64,000 nt of DNA from Nodularia sp. NIES-3585 (GCF_002218065.1 NZ_BDUB01000001.1:3535715-3599714), one strand, 5' to 3'; positions 26,802 to 36,360 are shown, numbered from the stretch's first letter. The notes: a model not told the origin generated them from the letters alone. A program made the numbers and translations.

Positions 26802-29800
26802 ATGTCAAATTTAATCTTGAAAGATGATCCATTATGGTTTAAAAATGCGATTATTTACGAATTACCTATCCGCGCATTTGCTGACAGTAATGGTGATGGT
26901 ATTGGTGACTTGCGGGGACTGACAGAAAAACTGGATTACCTGCAAGATTTAGGTATTACTGCTATTTGGTTACTACCATTTTTTCCCTCACCATTGAAAG
27001 ATGATGGTTATGATATTGCTGATTATACCACTATTAACCCGATTTATGGCACATTAGAAGACTTTAGAAAGTTATTGAAGGCTGCCCATCAGCGAGGTAT
27101 CCGGGTAATTATTGAGTTAATTATTAACCATACATCAGATCAACATCCTTGGTTTCAGCGCGCACGTCGCGCCCCCAAAGGCAGTCAAGAACGCGATTTT
27201 TATGTGTGGAGTGATACGCCGGAAAAATACGAGGAAGCGCGAATTATTTTCCAAGATTTTGAAACCTCAAATTGGGCTTGGGATGCAGTTGCTAAAGCTT
27301 ATTTCTGGCATCGTTTTTACTCCCATCAGCCAGATTTAAACTATGATAATCCTCTAGTTAGAGAAGCGGTATTTGATGTTTTAGATTTTTGGCTAGAAAT
27401 GGGCGTAGATGGATTACGCATGGATGCAGTGCCTTATTTGTATGAACGGGAAGGGACGAACTGCGAAAATCTGCCGGAAACTCATGCTTTCCTCAAAGAG
27501 ATGCGATCGCACATTGACGCGAAACATCCGCAAAAAATGCTCCTGGCTGAGGCTAATCAATGGCCAGAGGATGCTGCCCAATATTATGGCGATGGTGATG
27601 AATGTCACATGAACTTTCATTTTCCCCTGATGCCGCGCTTGTTTATCGCCCTACAGATGGAAGACAATTTTCCCATTGTAGATATTCTCCAACAAACTCC
27701 CCATATTCCTGATAATTGTCAGTGGGCGTTGTTTTTGCGTAATCATGATGAATTGACTTTAGAAATGGTCACAGATGAAGACCGGGATTTTATGTATCGG
27801 GTTTACGCCCAAGACCCGGTAATGAGATTGAATTTAGGTATTCGTCGGCGATTAGCACCTTTGTTAGGCAATGACCGCCGCCAAATTGAGTTACTCAATA
27901 GTTTATTATTATCACTGCCAGGAACACCCGTACTTTATTATGGTGATGAAATTGGCATGGGTGATAATGTTTATCTAGGCGATCGCAATGGTGTCAGGAC
28001 TCCCATGCAGTGGAGTTCTGACCGTAACGCTGGTTTTAGTCGCACCAATCCCCAGCGCTTACATTTACCCGTAATCATTGACTCGGAATATCACTATGAA
28101 GCAGTCAACGTCGAAGCACAACGGGCTAACTTCAATTCTCTCTGGTATTGGATGAAACGGTTGATTGCGACTCGTAACCGATTTCAGGCTTTGGGTAAAG
28201 GCAATTTTGAATTATTACACCCCAATAACCGCAAAGTTTTTGCTTTCAGCCGCACCCATGCCGAAGAACATATAGTTGTAGTAGCAAATTTATCCCATTA
28301 TGTGCAAACAGCAGAATTAGATTTATCAGACTTCCATGGATTAGTTCCAGTAGAAATCTTTGGTTACACTGAGTTTCCAGCCATTGGAGAATCGCCTTAT
28401 TTTCTCAGTCTGAGTCCCTACGGATTTTACTGGTTCGTCCTTAAACGTCAACTAAGCTTGACTCAACCACCGAAACCCCAAGCCGAGTTACCCACATTGG
28501 TTGTGAATCAACAGTGGCAAAATGTGATTTCACAACGAGAGTTAAAAGGGGTTCTGGAATCCACACTGCGGGATTACCTGTATACCTGTAAATGGTTTGG
28601 CGGTAAAAACCAAACTGTGCAATCAGTACAAATTGTAGAAGCGATCGCCATACCCTACAATCAGCAGTTAGCCCAGATGGTGTGGTTACAGGTAGATTAC
28701 ATCGACAGAAACCGCGAAACTTATCTTTTGTTTCTCGGTTATACGTCAGGTAATCAAGCAATGCACCTGTTGTCAGAAATGCCGCAAGCTGTAATCTCAC
28801 GTCTGCAAGTACAAGGCGAGACTCCAGAAGCGGGAATTTTATTTGATGCTTTAGTAGATCAGCATTTTCTGACTGCATTGTTAGAGACGATCGCAGATCA
28901 TCGTATATATAAGGGAATAACAGGAGAATTATTTGCCACAACTACTGATTTATTCTCACAGTTACACTCAGAAGATCACGACCATAATCCATATGTCCTC
29001 CAGGAAGAAGAACAAACCAATACTTATATAGTTAATGGCGAACTGTGTTTGAAACTGTTTCGTAAATTTGAAGCAGGTATGCACCCAGATTTAGAAATTC
29101 GGCGGTTTCTGGGCGAGAATAAACGCTTGCAACATTTTATCCCTGTGGCTGGGGCTTTAGAATATCGCCGCCCCCAGAGATTTGAGGATAGTTCAGCCCT
29201 ACCGATGACTGTAGGCATTTTACAAGAGTTGATTCTAGATCCTCGCAGTGGTTGGGATTACACCCTGGATAGTCTGCGTCATTATTTTGACCTTGTGACG
29301 ACAGAACAAGCAACTATTACCGAAGTTCCCATCCCATCAGGTTCTCTACTGGATTTACAGAGAACTGAGATTCCCCACTTGGCTATCCAAACTATAAATT
29401 CTTACCTCCCCAATGCAGAAATGCTGGGTAAATCCACGGCGGAATTGCATATTGCCTTGGCTACAAATACAGATAATCCCGATTTTGCGCCAGAACCTTT
29501 TTCATCGTTTTATCAACGTTCTATATATCAAGATGCCCGTAATCTTACAGGGCGAGTCTTTCGATTCCTCAAAGAACGGGTAGAATATTTGCCATCTCAT
29601 ACCCAGGAATTAGCCGCAGATGTTCTCAATCAGCAAGAAGAGATTTTGGCACGTTTTCAGTTAGTTGTAAATCAAAAAATTATCGCTAGACGGACTCGTT
29701 ATCATGGGGACTATCATCTGGGGCAAGTGCTATACACTGGTAAGGACTTTATGATCACTCATTTTGAAGGCAAAGCCGCGCGCAGTTTGAGTGAACGCCG

Positions 29801-30161
29801 TCGCAAGCGATCGCCTTTACGAGATGTTGCCGGAATGCTGGTATCCTTTAATTATGCGGTGATTCAAGCTTTGCGCTATGAAATGGAAATTGGCATGGTT
29901 CGTCCGGAAAGTCTGCCGCTGATGGAAGAATGGGCGCAGTTTTGGTATACCTGGGTGAGTACGGCTTTTTGCAATTCTTATTTAGCAACTGTGGGCGAAA
30001 ATGAGTTTTTACCCAAGACGCAGGGGGAATTACAATTACTGCTTTTTGCCTATCTGTTGGAAAAGGCTATTGAGGCGCTTGAACATGAACTGAATCATCG
30101 TCCCGATTATGTGGATATTCCTCTGCAATTGATTTTACAATTGTTAGCGGAATCGGAGTAA
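26802..30161 (+). CDS. treS: Trehalose synthase / maltokinase fusion
   Basis: 1119 residues. Residues 1-545 are a GH13 trehalose synthase (maltose to trehalose isomerisation): LPIRAFADSNGDGIGDLRG entry, nucleophile Asp in DGLRMDAVPYLYEREGTNC, acid/base Glu in LLAEANQWPED and the third Asp in RNHDELTLEM. Residues about 575-1115 form a Pep2-type maltokinase (maltose to maltose 1-phosphate): YTCKWFGGKNQTV, LKLFRKFEAGMHPD, and the catalytic HGDYHLGQ (about 970-977). The metal-binding segment, normally DFEGEP, reads THFEGKA, with His987 (codon CAT at 29760-29762) in place of Asp, so the kinase half may be weak or dead. Pathway: trehalose or GlgE-type glucan metabolism. The gene stands alone. Confidence 0.93.
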   Translation: MSNLILKDDPLWFKNAIIYELPIRAFADSNGDGIGDLRGLTEKLDYLQDLGITAIWLLPFFPSPLKDDGYDIADYTTINPIYGTLEDFRKLLKAAHQRGIRVIIELIINHTSDQHPWFQRARRAPKGSQERDFYVWSDTPEKYEEARIIFQDFETSNWAWDAVAKAYFWHRFYSHQPDLNYDNPLVREAVFDVLDFWLEMGVDGLRMDAVPYLYEREGTNCENLPETHAFLKEMRSHIDAKHPQKMLLAEANQWPEDAAQYYGDGDECHMNFHFPLMPRLFIALQMEDNFPIVDILQQTPHIPDNCQWALFLRNHDELTLEMVTDEDRDFMYRVYAQDPVMRLNLGIRRRLAPLLGNDRRQIELLNSLLLSLPGTPVLYYGDEIGMGDNVYLGDRNGVRTPMQWSSDRNAGFSRTNPQRLHLPVIIDSEYHYEAVNVEAQRANFNSLWYWMKRLIATRNRFQALGKGNFELLHPNNRKVFAFSRTHAEEHIVVVANLSHYVQTAELDLSDFHGLVPVEIFGYTEFPAIGESPYFLSLSPYGFYWFVLKRQLSLTQPPKPQAELPTLVVNQQWQNVISQRELKGVLESTLRDYLYTCKWFGGKNQTVQSVQIVEAIAIPYNQQLAQMVWLQVDYIDRNRETYLLFLGYTSGNQAMHLLSEMPQAVISRLQVQGETPEAGILFDALVDQHFLTALLETIADHRIYKGITGELFATTTDLFSQLHSEDHDHNPYVLQEEEQTNTYIVNGELCLKLFRKFEAGMHPDLEIRRFLGENKRLQHFIPVAGALEYRRPQRFEDSSALPMTVGILQELILDPRSGWDYTLDSLRHYFDLVTTEQATITEVPIPSGSLLDLQRTEIPHLAIQTINSYLPNAEMLGKSTAELHIALATNTDNPDFAPEPFSSFYQRSIYQDARNLTGRVFRFLKERVEYLPSHTQELAADVLNQQEEILARFQLVVNQKIIARRTRYHGDYHLGQVLYTGKDFMITHFEGKAARSLSERRRKRSPLRDVAGMLVSFNYAVIQALRYEMEIGMVRPESLPLMEEWAQFWYTWVSTAFCNSYLATVGENEFLPKTQGELQLLLFAYLLEKAIEALEHELNHRPDYVDIPLQLILQLLAESE

Positions 30162-30164
30162 GAG

Positions 30165-30255
30165 GAACGTTCGCGTAGCGTGCGCGCAGCGCATACCACG
30201 AAGGGCGCAAAGTACACGAAGAAAGAAGGAAAGAAGGAAGGAAAGAAAGAAAGGT
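30165..30255. repeat. GC-repeat followed by purine-rich GAAGGAAAGAA run
   Basis: CGTAGCGTGCGCGCAGCGC, then a CACGAAGGGCGCAAAG unit, then repeated GAAGGAAAGAAGG. Lies between treS and the convergent hydrolase stop at 30261. Simple repeat with no coding role. Confidence 0.6.
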
Positions 30256-30260
30256 TAATT

Positions 30261-31106
30261 TTACAGAGGTGCTGTAACCTGTGGATGTGCTTGTAGCCAA
30301 ATATCAATGTCACTTAATACTTGTTGGGGAATCTCCCACGGAAATAAATGTGCGGTATTGGGATAACAATGGTACTGATTATTTTTCAGATGTCGCGCTG
30401 TTTCTAAACTCGACTCAGCCGTGATATGACGGTCTTGTTCTCCAGCTAGGACTAAACTAGGACAGTGAATTTGCTGTAAGTCTGTGAGTCGATTGTAACC
30501 GGATTTTAGGGCAGTATACAGGGCGCGAGTTGCTGGAGATGAGGTTTGTAAATAGGCCTGTGCTGCTTCTTGGGCAATATAATTGTAGGCTGTGGGCGTA
30601 TGTTGTTGAATTAAATAACGAAAGAGCGATCGCTTGCCAAATGTATCGATATTCCACTGCCAACTCGGTTGTAGATAATTCAAAATTCCGGCAACCCCAG
30701 TATATAGATTATCCTGCCAAGTAATGGGCGGATGATTACCACGGGGTCTAGCTGCTGTCGCCACCAAAATCAAACCAGTCACCCGTTCTGGTAGTCGCAA
30801 AGCCATTTCCATCGCTAAAATCCCCCCCAGTGACCATCCTAATATCAGACATTTTTCGATTTGATAGCGGTCTAGCAGCGCTTCTAAGTCGGTTAAATGG
30901 TCTAACATCTCAAAATTGCCATTACAGCGACTTTTGCCGTATCCACGTAAATCTGGGGCAAAGGTTTGGTAGCGTTTTGATAAGTGATTGGTAAATACAG
31001 AAAGATTACGACCAGAACCAGGATGACCATGTAAACCGAGAATCGGGAATCCTTCACCTTGGATGTAGACGTTGAGGTTTGCCGCTGTCGGGGAAATATA
31101 GTCCAT
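30261..31106 (-). CDS. Alpha/beta hydrolase
   Basis: 281 residues. Oxyanion segment LGLHGHPGSGRN (residues 23-34), nucleophile elbow GWSLGG with Ser92, acid in AGEQDRH (Asp225) and histidine in NTAHLFPWE (His253) make a complete triad. No signal peptide. The best general match is the epoxide-hydrolase/BioH-like group of soluble hydrolases; the substrate is unknown. It converges on treS with about 100 bases of repeat between, so they are separate transcription units. ATG at 31106 is the only plausible start, six residues before the first beta strand. Confidence 0.85.
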   Translation of the reverse strand: MDYISPTAANLNVYIQGEGFPILGLHGHPGSGRNLSVFTNHLSKRYQTFAPDLRGYGKSRCNGNFEMLDHLTDLEALLDRYQIEKCLILGWSLGGILAMEMALRLPERVTGLILVATAARPRGNHPPITWQDNLYTGVAGILNYLQPSWQWNIDTFGKRSLFRYLIQQHTPTAYNYIAQEAAQAYLQTSSPATRALYTALKSGYNRLTDLQQIHCPSLVLAGEQDRHITAESSLETARHLKNNQYHCYPNTAHLFPWEIPQQVLSDIDIWLQAHPQVTAPL

Positions 31107-31691
31107 GATTTTCAGTTTTTGCTATCAATATATAACATTCAATTGTTCCTCCCCTGCCTCTTTTCGCTTCTGTATGCTTTGTTCCAAAATCAAAAGGTCT
31201 ACCGCAGGATTGATCCTTACTTTGTTCATTTCTGCTAAAACTTTTTTTCCCACGGCGAGAGGATATTTTTATGTGTTACATTTCCTATACCTCTTTTAAA
31301 AAAATCCAGTCATAATTTCCTAAGTTTCATGAATAACCCCATAACTTAGGAGCTACAATTCAATATATTTAGCTCCACAGTAGGGATAACAGTTTTCCTT
31401 TAGGCAATCACACTGGCGATATTGCTATCCGCTCAAATGGTCAACATTTAATTTACATAGCGCGGAGAAACAAAACTTTTGTAGCGTTGAGCATTCTACC
31501 CGCCTGGATAAGTATATTAGCTGATTATCTGCTATCCGCTAACAGCTACCAAATACATATATTCATCTTATCCATCCCGTAGAATCACCATTTAACAATT
31601 AACTACATCACAGAAAAAACAACTAAATTACGTGTGCTTTTTTGCATAAGTTCTGTACAATCAAAATTTAAATTCCAAAATCAAAAATTTT
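31107..31691. other. Intergenic region of 585 bases
   Basis: AT-rich spacer between the divergent hydrolase and the DUF192 lipoprotein. Pyrimidine-rich 31140-31180, no good hairpin and no coding frame with a ribosome binding site. Nothing else seen. Confidence 0.5.
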
Positions 31692-32216
31692 ATGATGCGT
31701 TGGCTAAGTTTAGTCCCGATGCTGCTGAGTGTTTTACTGATGGGTTGTTCTATGGAAACATCAGCACAATCCACCACATCCACCCCCAGCAGCCAAACCA
31801 AATCATTCAGTGGTCAAATGCTCCCAATTTCTGCGGAGGCAATTGTGCCTAATGGTACTATAATTCAGTTGGAAGTGGCACGAACACCAGAACAGCAGGC
31901 AAAGGGCTTAATGTATCGTCCAGCTTTACCAGATAATCAGGGGATGTTATTCCAGTTTTCTGCTGCACAACCAGTCAGATTTTGGATGAAAAATGTACCT
32001 GTGCCTCTGGATATGGTGTTTTTACAAAATGGGGTAATTCAGTATATACAAGATTCTGCACCTCCCTGCACAAGTGAAGCTTGCCCAACTTATGGGCCTG
32101 AGGTTCCCATTGATGCGGTAATTGAACTCCGGTCTGGACGCGCTGCCGAATTAAATTTACGGCCTGGGGATAGAGTCAAAATTGAGTTTTTAGATATGGG
32201 AAATCTACGGCAATAA
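31692..32216 (+). CDS. DUF192 family lipoprotein
   Basis: 174 residues. Signal sequence with lipobox LLMGC (Cys19), so a lipid-anchored periplasmic protein is expected, followed by a Ser/Thr/Gln linker. The DUF192 domain starts near residue 55: LEVARTPEQQAKGLMYRPAL, the signature FWMKNVPVPLDMVFL, and the C-terminal AIELRSGRA-like segment (VIELRSGRAAELNLRPGD). Two Cys residues (APPCTSEACP) may form a disulfide in the periplasm. Conserved and widespread, but the activity is unknown. ATG at 31692 is directly followed by a second ATG; either gives the same signal peptide. Confidence 0.88.
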   Translation: MMRWLSLVPMLLSVLLMGCSMETSAQSTTSTPSSQTKSFSGQMLPISAEAIVPNGTIIQLEVARTPEQQAKGLMYRPALPDNQGMLFQFSAAQPVRFWMKNVPVPLDMVFLQNGVIQYIQDSAPPCTSEACPTYGPEVPIDAVIELRSGRAAELNLRPGDRVKIEFLDMGNLRQ

Positions 32217-32737
32217 ATATTTCCCGGCTTTTTTCTGTCAGCTGCGGCGAAACCTGAGTTAATCTCATTGTGTCAAAAAACTAGCAAGTAAGTATAAAAA
32301 AGCAAATTCAGAGGCTACTATTTAAATGTTTTCGATCATAGAAAAATTTGCAGTTTCAAGGTAAAATCACATTTCCACGCTTTGGATGCCAAAAATATTC
32401 CTTTTGGCGTAAGTGTAAACTGACGCTCATAAGAGAGTATTAGCTATGGAATCTTTGCTACTAATTGTGTGATCACATCAAGCATCATAGTTAAAAAGAT
32501 GAGACAAAATTAGACCTGAGTAGTTTGAATTTGGAGAATTGAGCAGATAAGTGCTGCCCTAAATGGAAAATTTTCTAGTTTTATCTGTGAAATTGGTCTG
32601 TTTGATAAATTTAAGCCAAATTTTTTCCCCTGTTTATCCGGTAATTACCAGTTACCAATGAAATATTAGCTGCGGGCTACTGAGAAATGGTAAATCGTTA
32701 TATGACAATACATTCAATCAAAGGAGGTGAGTTACAA
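32217..32737. other. Intergenic region upstream of the DUF2949 gene
   Basis: About 520 AT-rich bases. CATTTCCACGC... and GGCGTAAG... show no strong hairpin. No gene is supported; an in-frame extension of the next gene to 32687 is possible but its strong ribosome binding site lies after it. Confidence 0.5.
32721..32729 (+). promoter_or_regulatory. Strong Shine-Dalgarno that fixes the DUF2949 start
   Basis: AAGGAGGTG, nearly the full anti-16S complement, ends 8 bases before the ATG at 32738. It lies inside the longer possible frame from 32687 and argues strongly against that longer start. Confidence 0.8.
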
Positions 32738-32929
32738 ATGCCACCATCAACATATTCGCGACTGATTCATTTTCTCCAGGAAGATTTGTCAATTTCTGCG
32801 GCATCTCTTGCAGTTGCCCTCCGACATCGGGAACAAGACCCAGGTCCATTACCAATGATTCTTTGGCAGTATGGGTTAATTACTTTAGAACAATTAGAAC
32901 AAATTTATGACTGGTTGGAAACGGCGTAA
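32738..32929 (+). CDS. DUF2949 family small protein
   Basis: 63 residues from the ATG behind the AAGGAGGTG site. The sequence STYSRLIHFLQEDLSISAA and LPMILWQYGLITLEQLEQIY carries the two predicted helical hairpins of DUF2949, a family found almost only in cyanobacteria. No enzymatic residues are visible; the WQYGLI turn is the most conserved part. Function unknown. The transcription unit probably ends at the terminator at 33199-33230, which would give a 270-base 3' untranslated region. Confidence 0.75.
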   Translation: MPPSTYSRLIHFLQEDLSISAASLAVALRHREQDPGPLPMILWQYGLITLEQLEQIYDWLETA

Positions 32930-33198
32930 TCAAGATTGTATAAGTTTGCCACTACACCTAAGTCTAAATTCAAATGCTTGTGCTATTTACGCCGCACCGT
33001 AATACGCCAATATATAGCGTCTCTCAAAGGAAGTTTGATTGGGTAAGTTTTTGGTGGCAATGATTGTTCTAATTCGTATAAGTAAGTATGAGTTTCATAC
33101 AGGAGAATTGAGGTATGTTACGTCCATTCTGCCTTGTACCGAGGCTGATAAATCAGAAAATTAACTGTTACCATTTTTACTTATTTCCATACACATTC

Positions 33199-33230
33199 AA
33201 AGAGCGAGTTAAATATTTAACTCGCTCTTT
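33199..33230. terminator. Perfect 32-base palindromic terminator
   Basis: AAAGAGCGAGTTAAAT followed by its exact reverse complement; in RNA this folds to a stem of about 14 pairs with a GC core and A- and U-rich flanks on both sides, so it works in both directions. The nearest upstream gene ends 270 bases away, and the downstream aminotransferase converges with its stop at 33411. Confidence 0.85.
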
Positions 33231-33254
33231 ATAATTTAAATTGGCTTGAAACTC

Positions 33255-33334
33255 GTAGGGTGCTTTATGGACGCTAGTCCTAACGCACCGAGAATTGCAG
33301 ATGGTGCGTTGCGCTACGCGACAACACACCCTAC
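33255..33334. repeat. MITE-like palindromic element, copy 3
   Basis: Starts GTAGGGTGCTTTATGG and ends CAACACACCCTAC; internal AACGCACC and GGTGCGTT pair as in copy 2. Eighty bases. Confidence 0.7.
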
Positions 33335-33410
33335 ACACTACACACAAGGATTAGAAGTTATTTAATCATTTGTGTGTACACGGTAGACTTAGCAAGGGAG
33401 AATTTGCTGA

Positions 33411-34565
33411 CTATGACTGGGTAAATACTTTCGCTGCTGCGGCTACACCACCACCGGGAGTAAAGTTTTCGTGTCCGAGTTCAGTCAGAGTTACTTCTAA
33501 GGCTGCTATACAGCTAAGAATATCGCGATCGCTCACAAAACCCAAGTGACCAATGCGGAAAATTTTGTTTTTCAGATGGTCTTGACCGCCAGCTAAGGCA
33601 ATATCAAAACGCTTGTTCATCAATGACCGAATTTTATCCGCTTCCATTCCTGGTGTGGCTACAGCGGTAATCGCCGGACTAGCGTCATCATCTGACCCAA
33701 ATAAAGGTAAATTCAAACCTTTAACAGCCGCACGGGTGGCATTTTTGAGTCTTTGGTGTCGTGTAAAAATTGACTCCAAACCTTCGGCTTTCATCATGCC
33801 TAATGTGGTGTGTAAAGCCACAATCAAGTTGACTGGTGGAGTAAAGGGAGTAGTATTTTTAGCTGCGGTTTTGCGATATTTACCCAAATCTAGATAATAC
33901 TTTGGTAACTTCGCAGTTTTGTAAGCTTCCCAAGCCTTGGGGCTAACAGCAACAAATCCCAAGCCGGGAGGAATCATGTAACCTTTCTGGGAACCAGAAG
34001 CAACTACATCCAAACCCCAAGCATCTATAGGCAAATTGAATGCACCCAAGCTAGTGACTGCATCCACAATTATTAAAGCTTCACCATGTTCTTTCACAAG
34101 GCGGTTGATAGCTTCTAAGTCATTCAATACCCCCGTGGAGGTTTCGCTGTGGGTAATAATTACGGCTTTGATTTGCTTTTGGGTATCACCTTGCAGTTTT
34201 TCGGCAAACAGCGCTGTGTCTAAAGGTTTGCCCCATTCGGCAGTAATAGCTTCGACCTTCAAACCATAAGCTTCGCCGACTTCTACCCAGCGTTCTCCAA
34301 ATTTACCATTGGAGCCAACTAGAATGCGATCGCCTGGAGAGAGAAAATTAATCATTCCCGCTTCCACCGCACCCGTCCCGCTGACATTCAGCATCAGCAC
34401 ATCATTTTGAGTTTGGTGTAACCATTTGAGGTTTTCTGTCACCTCAGCCATGATATTACTAAACTCATTCGTGCGGTGTCCAATGGGGTGCTTGGCTAAT
34501 GCCAGCAAGGCCGCCTCTGGCACTGGTGTAGGGCCAGGAATCATTAGCATCAGCTTGTTGTCCAT
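33411..34565 (-). CDS. Alanine/serine-glyoxylate aminotransferase (class V)
   Basis: 384 residues, fold-type I PLP enzyme. Opening MIPGPTPVPEAALLALAKHP and VSGTGAVEAG are the family signatures; THSETSTGV and VDAVTSLG line the cofactor, and Lys194 in SGSQKGYMIPPG forms the Schiff base. C-terminal RIGHLGFVSDRDIL is also diagnostic. It transfers the amino group of Ala or Ser to glyoxylate and so makes Gly in the photorespiratory pathway; the exact amino donor cannot be told. Cytosolic. The ATG at 34565 directly precedes DNKLMLMIPGP, the usual start. No close partner gene. Confidence 0.9.
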   Translation of the reverse strand: MDNKLMLMIPGPTPVPEAALLALAKHPIGHRTNEFSNIMAEVTENLKWLHQTQNDVLMLNVSGTGAVEAGMINFLSPGDRILVGSNGKFGERWVEVGEAYGLKVEAITAEWGKPLDTALFAEKLQGDTQKQIKAVIITHSETSTGVLNDLEAINRLVKEHGEALIIVDAVTSLGAFNLPIDAWGLDVVASGSQKGYMIPPGLGFVAVSPKAWEAYKTAKLPKYYLDLGKYRKTAAKNTTPFTPPVNLIVALHTTLGMMKAEGLESIFTRHQRLKNATRAAVKGLNLPLFGSDDDASPAITAVATPGMEADKIRSLMNKRFDIALAGGQDHLKNKIFRIGHLGFVSDRDILSCIAALEVTLTELGHENFTPGGGVAAAAKVFTQS

Positions 34566-34897
34566 GTGTTTGTCCTCAAGTAAAATAAAAGTTACAAGTG
34601 TAGGCGAATAGTTAAATTCTGGTGATGAATTTTAGATTTACCTGCATATACATCCAAAATACTTTGCTATATTCTTCAAATCTATAGAAAATCTATAGGA
34701 AAAGTATGATTCCAGCTAAATTCTGGACAACTTGACTTTTGCCACTACTTATGCATATTTAAAATAATCTAAAATTATTGAGATTTGCTAGCGGTAACAA
34801 GACATCAAATTTTCTATCCAGTTTGTCTGAATTCTTGAGTGGAGCTTATTTAGAATCTCACAAATCGGGGTACAAATACAATATATGATCAAATTTT
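34566..34897. other. Intergenic region of 332 bases
   Basis: Upstream region of the aminotransferase and downstream of the DUF5340-like gene, both on the minus strand. AT-rich, with AAATCTATAGAAAATCTATAGG as a small direct repeat at about 34680. No gene, no clear hairpin. Confidence 0.45.
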
Positions 34898-35146
34898 TTA
34901 CTCCGGTGTGACAATTGTAGCTGCATGATGATTGATTGACCAACGATGATCTACTCCCAGAGCCGAAAATTGGCAAATATTTTCTAGCTGCTTTTGTTGT
35001 GCTGCTGCTTTACGCACAGTGATAATGAGTTGATTGACTTGATGCCGCAAATCAGGGTTCTGACTAACGGCTGACATAGTTTGTCTTTCTAAGAGTTGCA
35101 GTAAAAGTTCGTAGTGAATCGGCGAAGGTAAAGGAATTGGCTCCAT
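34898..35146 (-). CDS. Small conserved cyanobacterial protein (DUF5340-like)
   Basis: 82 residues, soluble. The opening MEPIPLPSPIHYELLLQLLE and the helical stretch HQVNQLIITVRKAAAQQKQL agree with my memory of the cyanobacterial DUF5340 family; the tail WSINHHAATIVTPE is variable. No known function. It lies between trpC (its stop at 35213 faces this start across 66 bases, same strand) and the aminotransferase, so it may share the trpC transcript. Confidence 0.65.
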   Translation of the reverse strand: MEPIPLPSPIHYELLLQLLERQTMSAVSQNPDLRHQVNQLIITVRKAAAQQKQLENICQFSALGVDHRWSINHHAATIVTPE

Positions 35147-35212
35147 TAGTTGATGTAATATTTCAAATTTGGGATGTTGTATTAGTCAGAGTTGGAAACT
35201 AGTATTTGGTTA

Positions 35213-36121
35213 TTACATTGATGTCTCTGGAGATAAAAATTCTCTAAATAGATTAGCGATCGCTACACCCGGATCAGGTTGTTTAACTAAAGATTCGCCG
35301 ATTAATACAGCTGCTGCTCCGGCTTGTTGTACTATGTTCAAATCTTCTGGAGTATGTATCCCTGACTCACTGACAACTAGGAGATTGCGTTCTTGTAATT
35401 GACTACCTCGTGCTACTAATAATTGGCAAGTAGTTTCCAGGTCAACAGAAAAATCTTCTAAATTGCGATTATTAATTCCGACGATAAACTCCCCATTTAA
35501 AGCTAATACCCGGTCAAGTTCTGCCAAACTATGAACTTCAATCAAAGCCTTCATCTTCATCGCATTGGCAATTTTGAGAAAGTATTGTAAATCTTGATCA
35601 CTGAGAATAGCTGCAATTAGCAAAACCGCATCTGCACCATGAATGCGAGCTAAGTACATTTGATAAGGATAGATAATAAAATCCTTACACAACAGGGGTA
35701 AATCTACGGTAGCACGGACTTTAGTTAAGTTATCAAAACTACCTTGAAAAAATTTGGTATCTGTCAAAACCGAGAGACAACTAGCACCACCTTTTTCATA
35801 GGCAGAAGCGATCGCTACCGGATCAAAATCTTCTCGGAAAACGCCCTTACTAGGGGAAGCTTTTTTGACTTCAGCAATTAACGCCGGCTGAGTTTTTCCT
35901 TCTCTGAGGGCGGCAATAAAATCACGAGTTGGCGGTGCTGAAAGTGCCTGTTTTTGCAATTGTGCCAAAGGTCGCCTTTCCCGCATTTGGTCAATCTCAA
36001 TTTCTTTATGCCAGACAATTTCTTCCAAAATGTTATTTGGGACTATATCTGGCAAGGTAGACTGATAACGCAAAAAAGAAACATTAATTGTTGTGTTCGT
36101 GGAACGGCGGCGAATTTGCAT
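35213..36121 (-). CDS. trpC: Indole-3-glycerol-phosphate synthase
   Basis: 302 residues from the ATG at 36121. The (beta/alpha)8 enzyme closes the indole ring in tryptophan synthesis. Signatures: [12 protein letters not shown] with the catalytic Lys, [23 protein letters not shown] with the second catalytic Lys, [25 protein letters not shown], and VVSESGI. The N-terminal 45 residues ([20 protein letters not shown]) are a typical cyanobacterial lead. An open frame continues upstream to 36280 but only as a translated tandem repeat (PHSPLPI units), so I do not accept it. It follows lpdA on the same strand with 239 bases of short repeats between. Confidence 0.95.
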   Translation of the reverse strand: MQIRRRSTNTTINVSFLRYQSTLPDIVPNNILEEIVWHKEIEIDQMRERRPLAQLQKQALSAPPTRDFIAALREGKTQPALIAEVKKASPSKGVFREDFDPVAIASAYEKGGASCLSVLTDTKFFQGSFDNLTKVRATVDLPLLCKDFIIYPYQMYLARIHGADAVLLIAAILSDQDLQYFLKIANAMKMKALIEVHSLAELDRVLALNGEFIVGINNRNLEDFSVDLETTCQLLVARGSQLQERNLLVVSESGIHTPEDLNIVQQAGAAAVLIGESLVKQPDPGVAIANLFREFLSPETSM

Positions 36122-36360
36122 AATGGGGAGTGGGGAGTGGGGAGTGGGGAATGGGGAATGAGGAATAGGGAGTGGGGAGTGGGGAGTGGGAAATGTGGAA
36201 TGTGGGGAATGGGGAATGTGGGAATGGGGAATGTGGGAATGGGGAATGTGGGATATAAGGCCACCTATTCCCCCCTGCACCCTGCACCCTGCACCCTGCC
36301 CCCCTTGTCTCTTATCCCCCCCCTACTCCCTACTCCCTACTCCCTACTCCCCATTACTCC
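36122..36360. repeat. Composite STRR block between lpdA and trpC
   Basis: Two parts: purine-rich GGGGAGT/GGGAATG heptamers and GGGGAATGTGGGAAT units (36122-36252), then pyrimidine-rich CCCTGCA and CCCTACT repeats (36264-36358). The two arms are roughly complementary (GGGGAGT against CCCTACT), so the block can fold into a large imperfect hairpin. It lies in the leader of trpC and the tail of lpdA. Confidence 0.85.

Larger units (their letters stand above)
32930..33410. other. Intergenic region with terminator and MITE-like copy
   Basis: Contains a possible 39-residue frame (33115-33234), a perfect palindromic terminator inside it (33199-33230) and a MITE-like copy (33255-33334). No larger gene. 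Confidence 0.55.

Noticed and set aside
36122-36280. N-terminal extension of trpC by 53 codons
   Set aside because: It would translate a tandem heptamer repeat into PHSPLPI-type units; the ATG at 36121 gives the normal TrpC start.
36122-36360. Possible CRISPR-like array
   Set aside because: The units are heptamers in direct tandem without unique spacers; no cas gene is nearby. It is an STRR.
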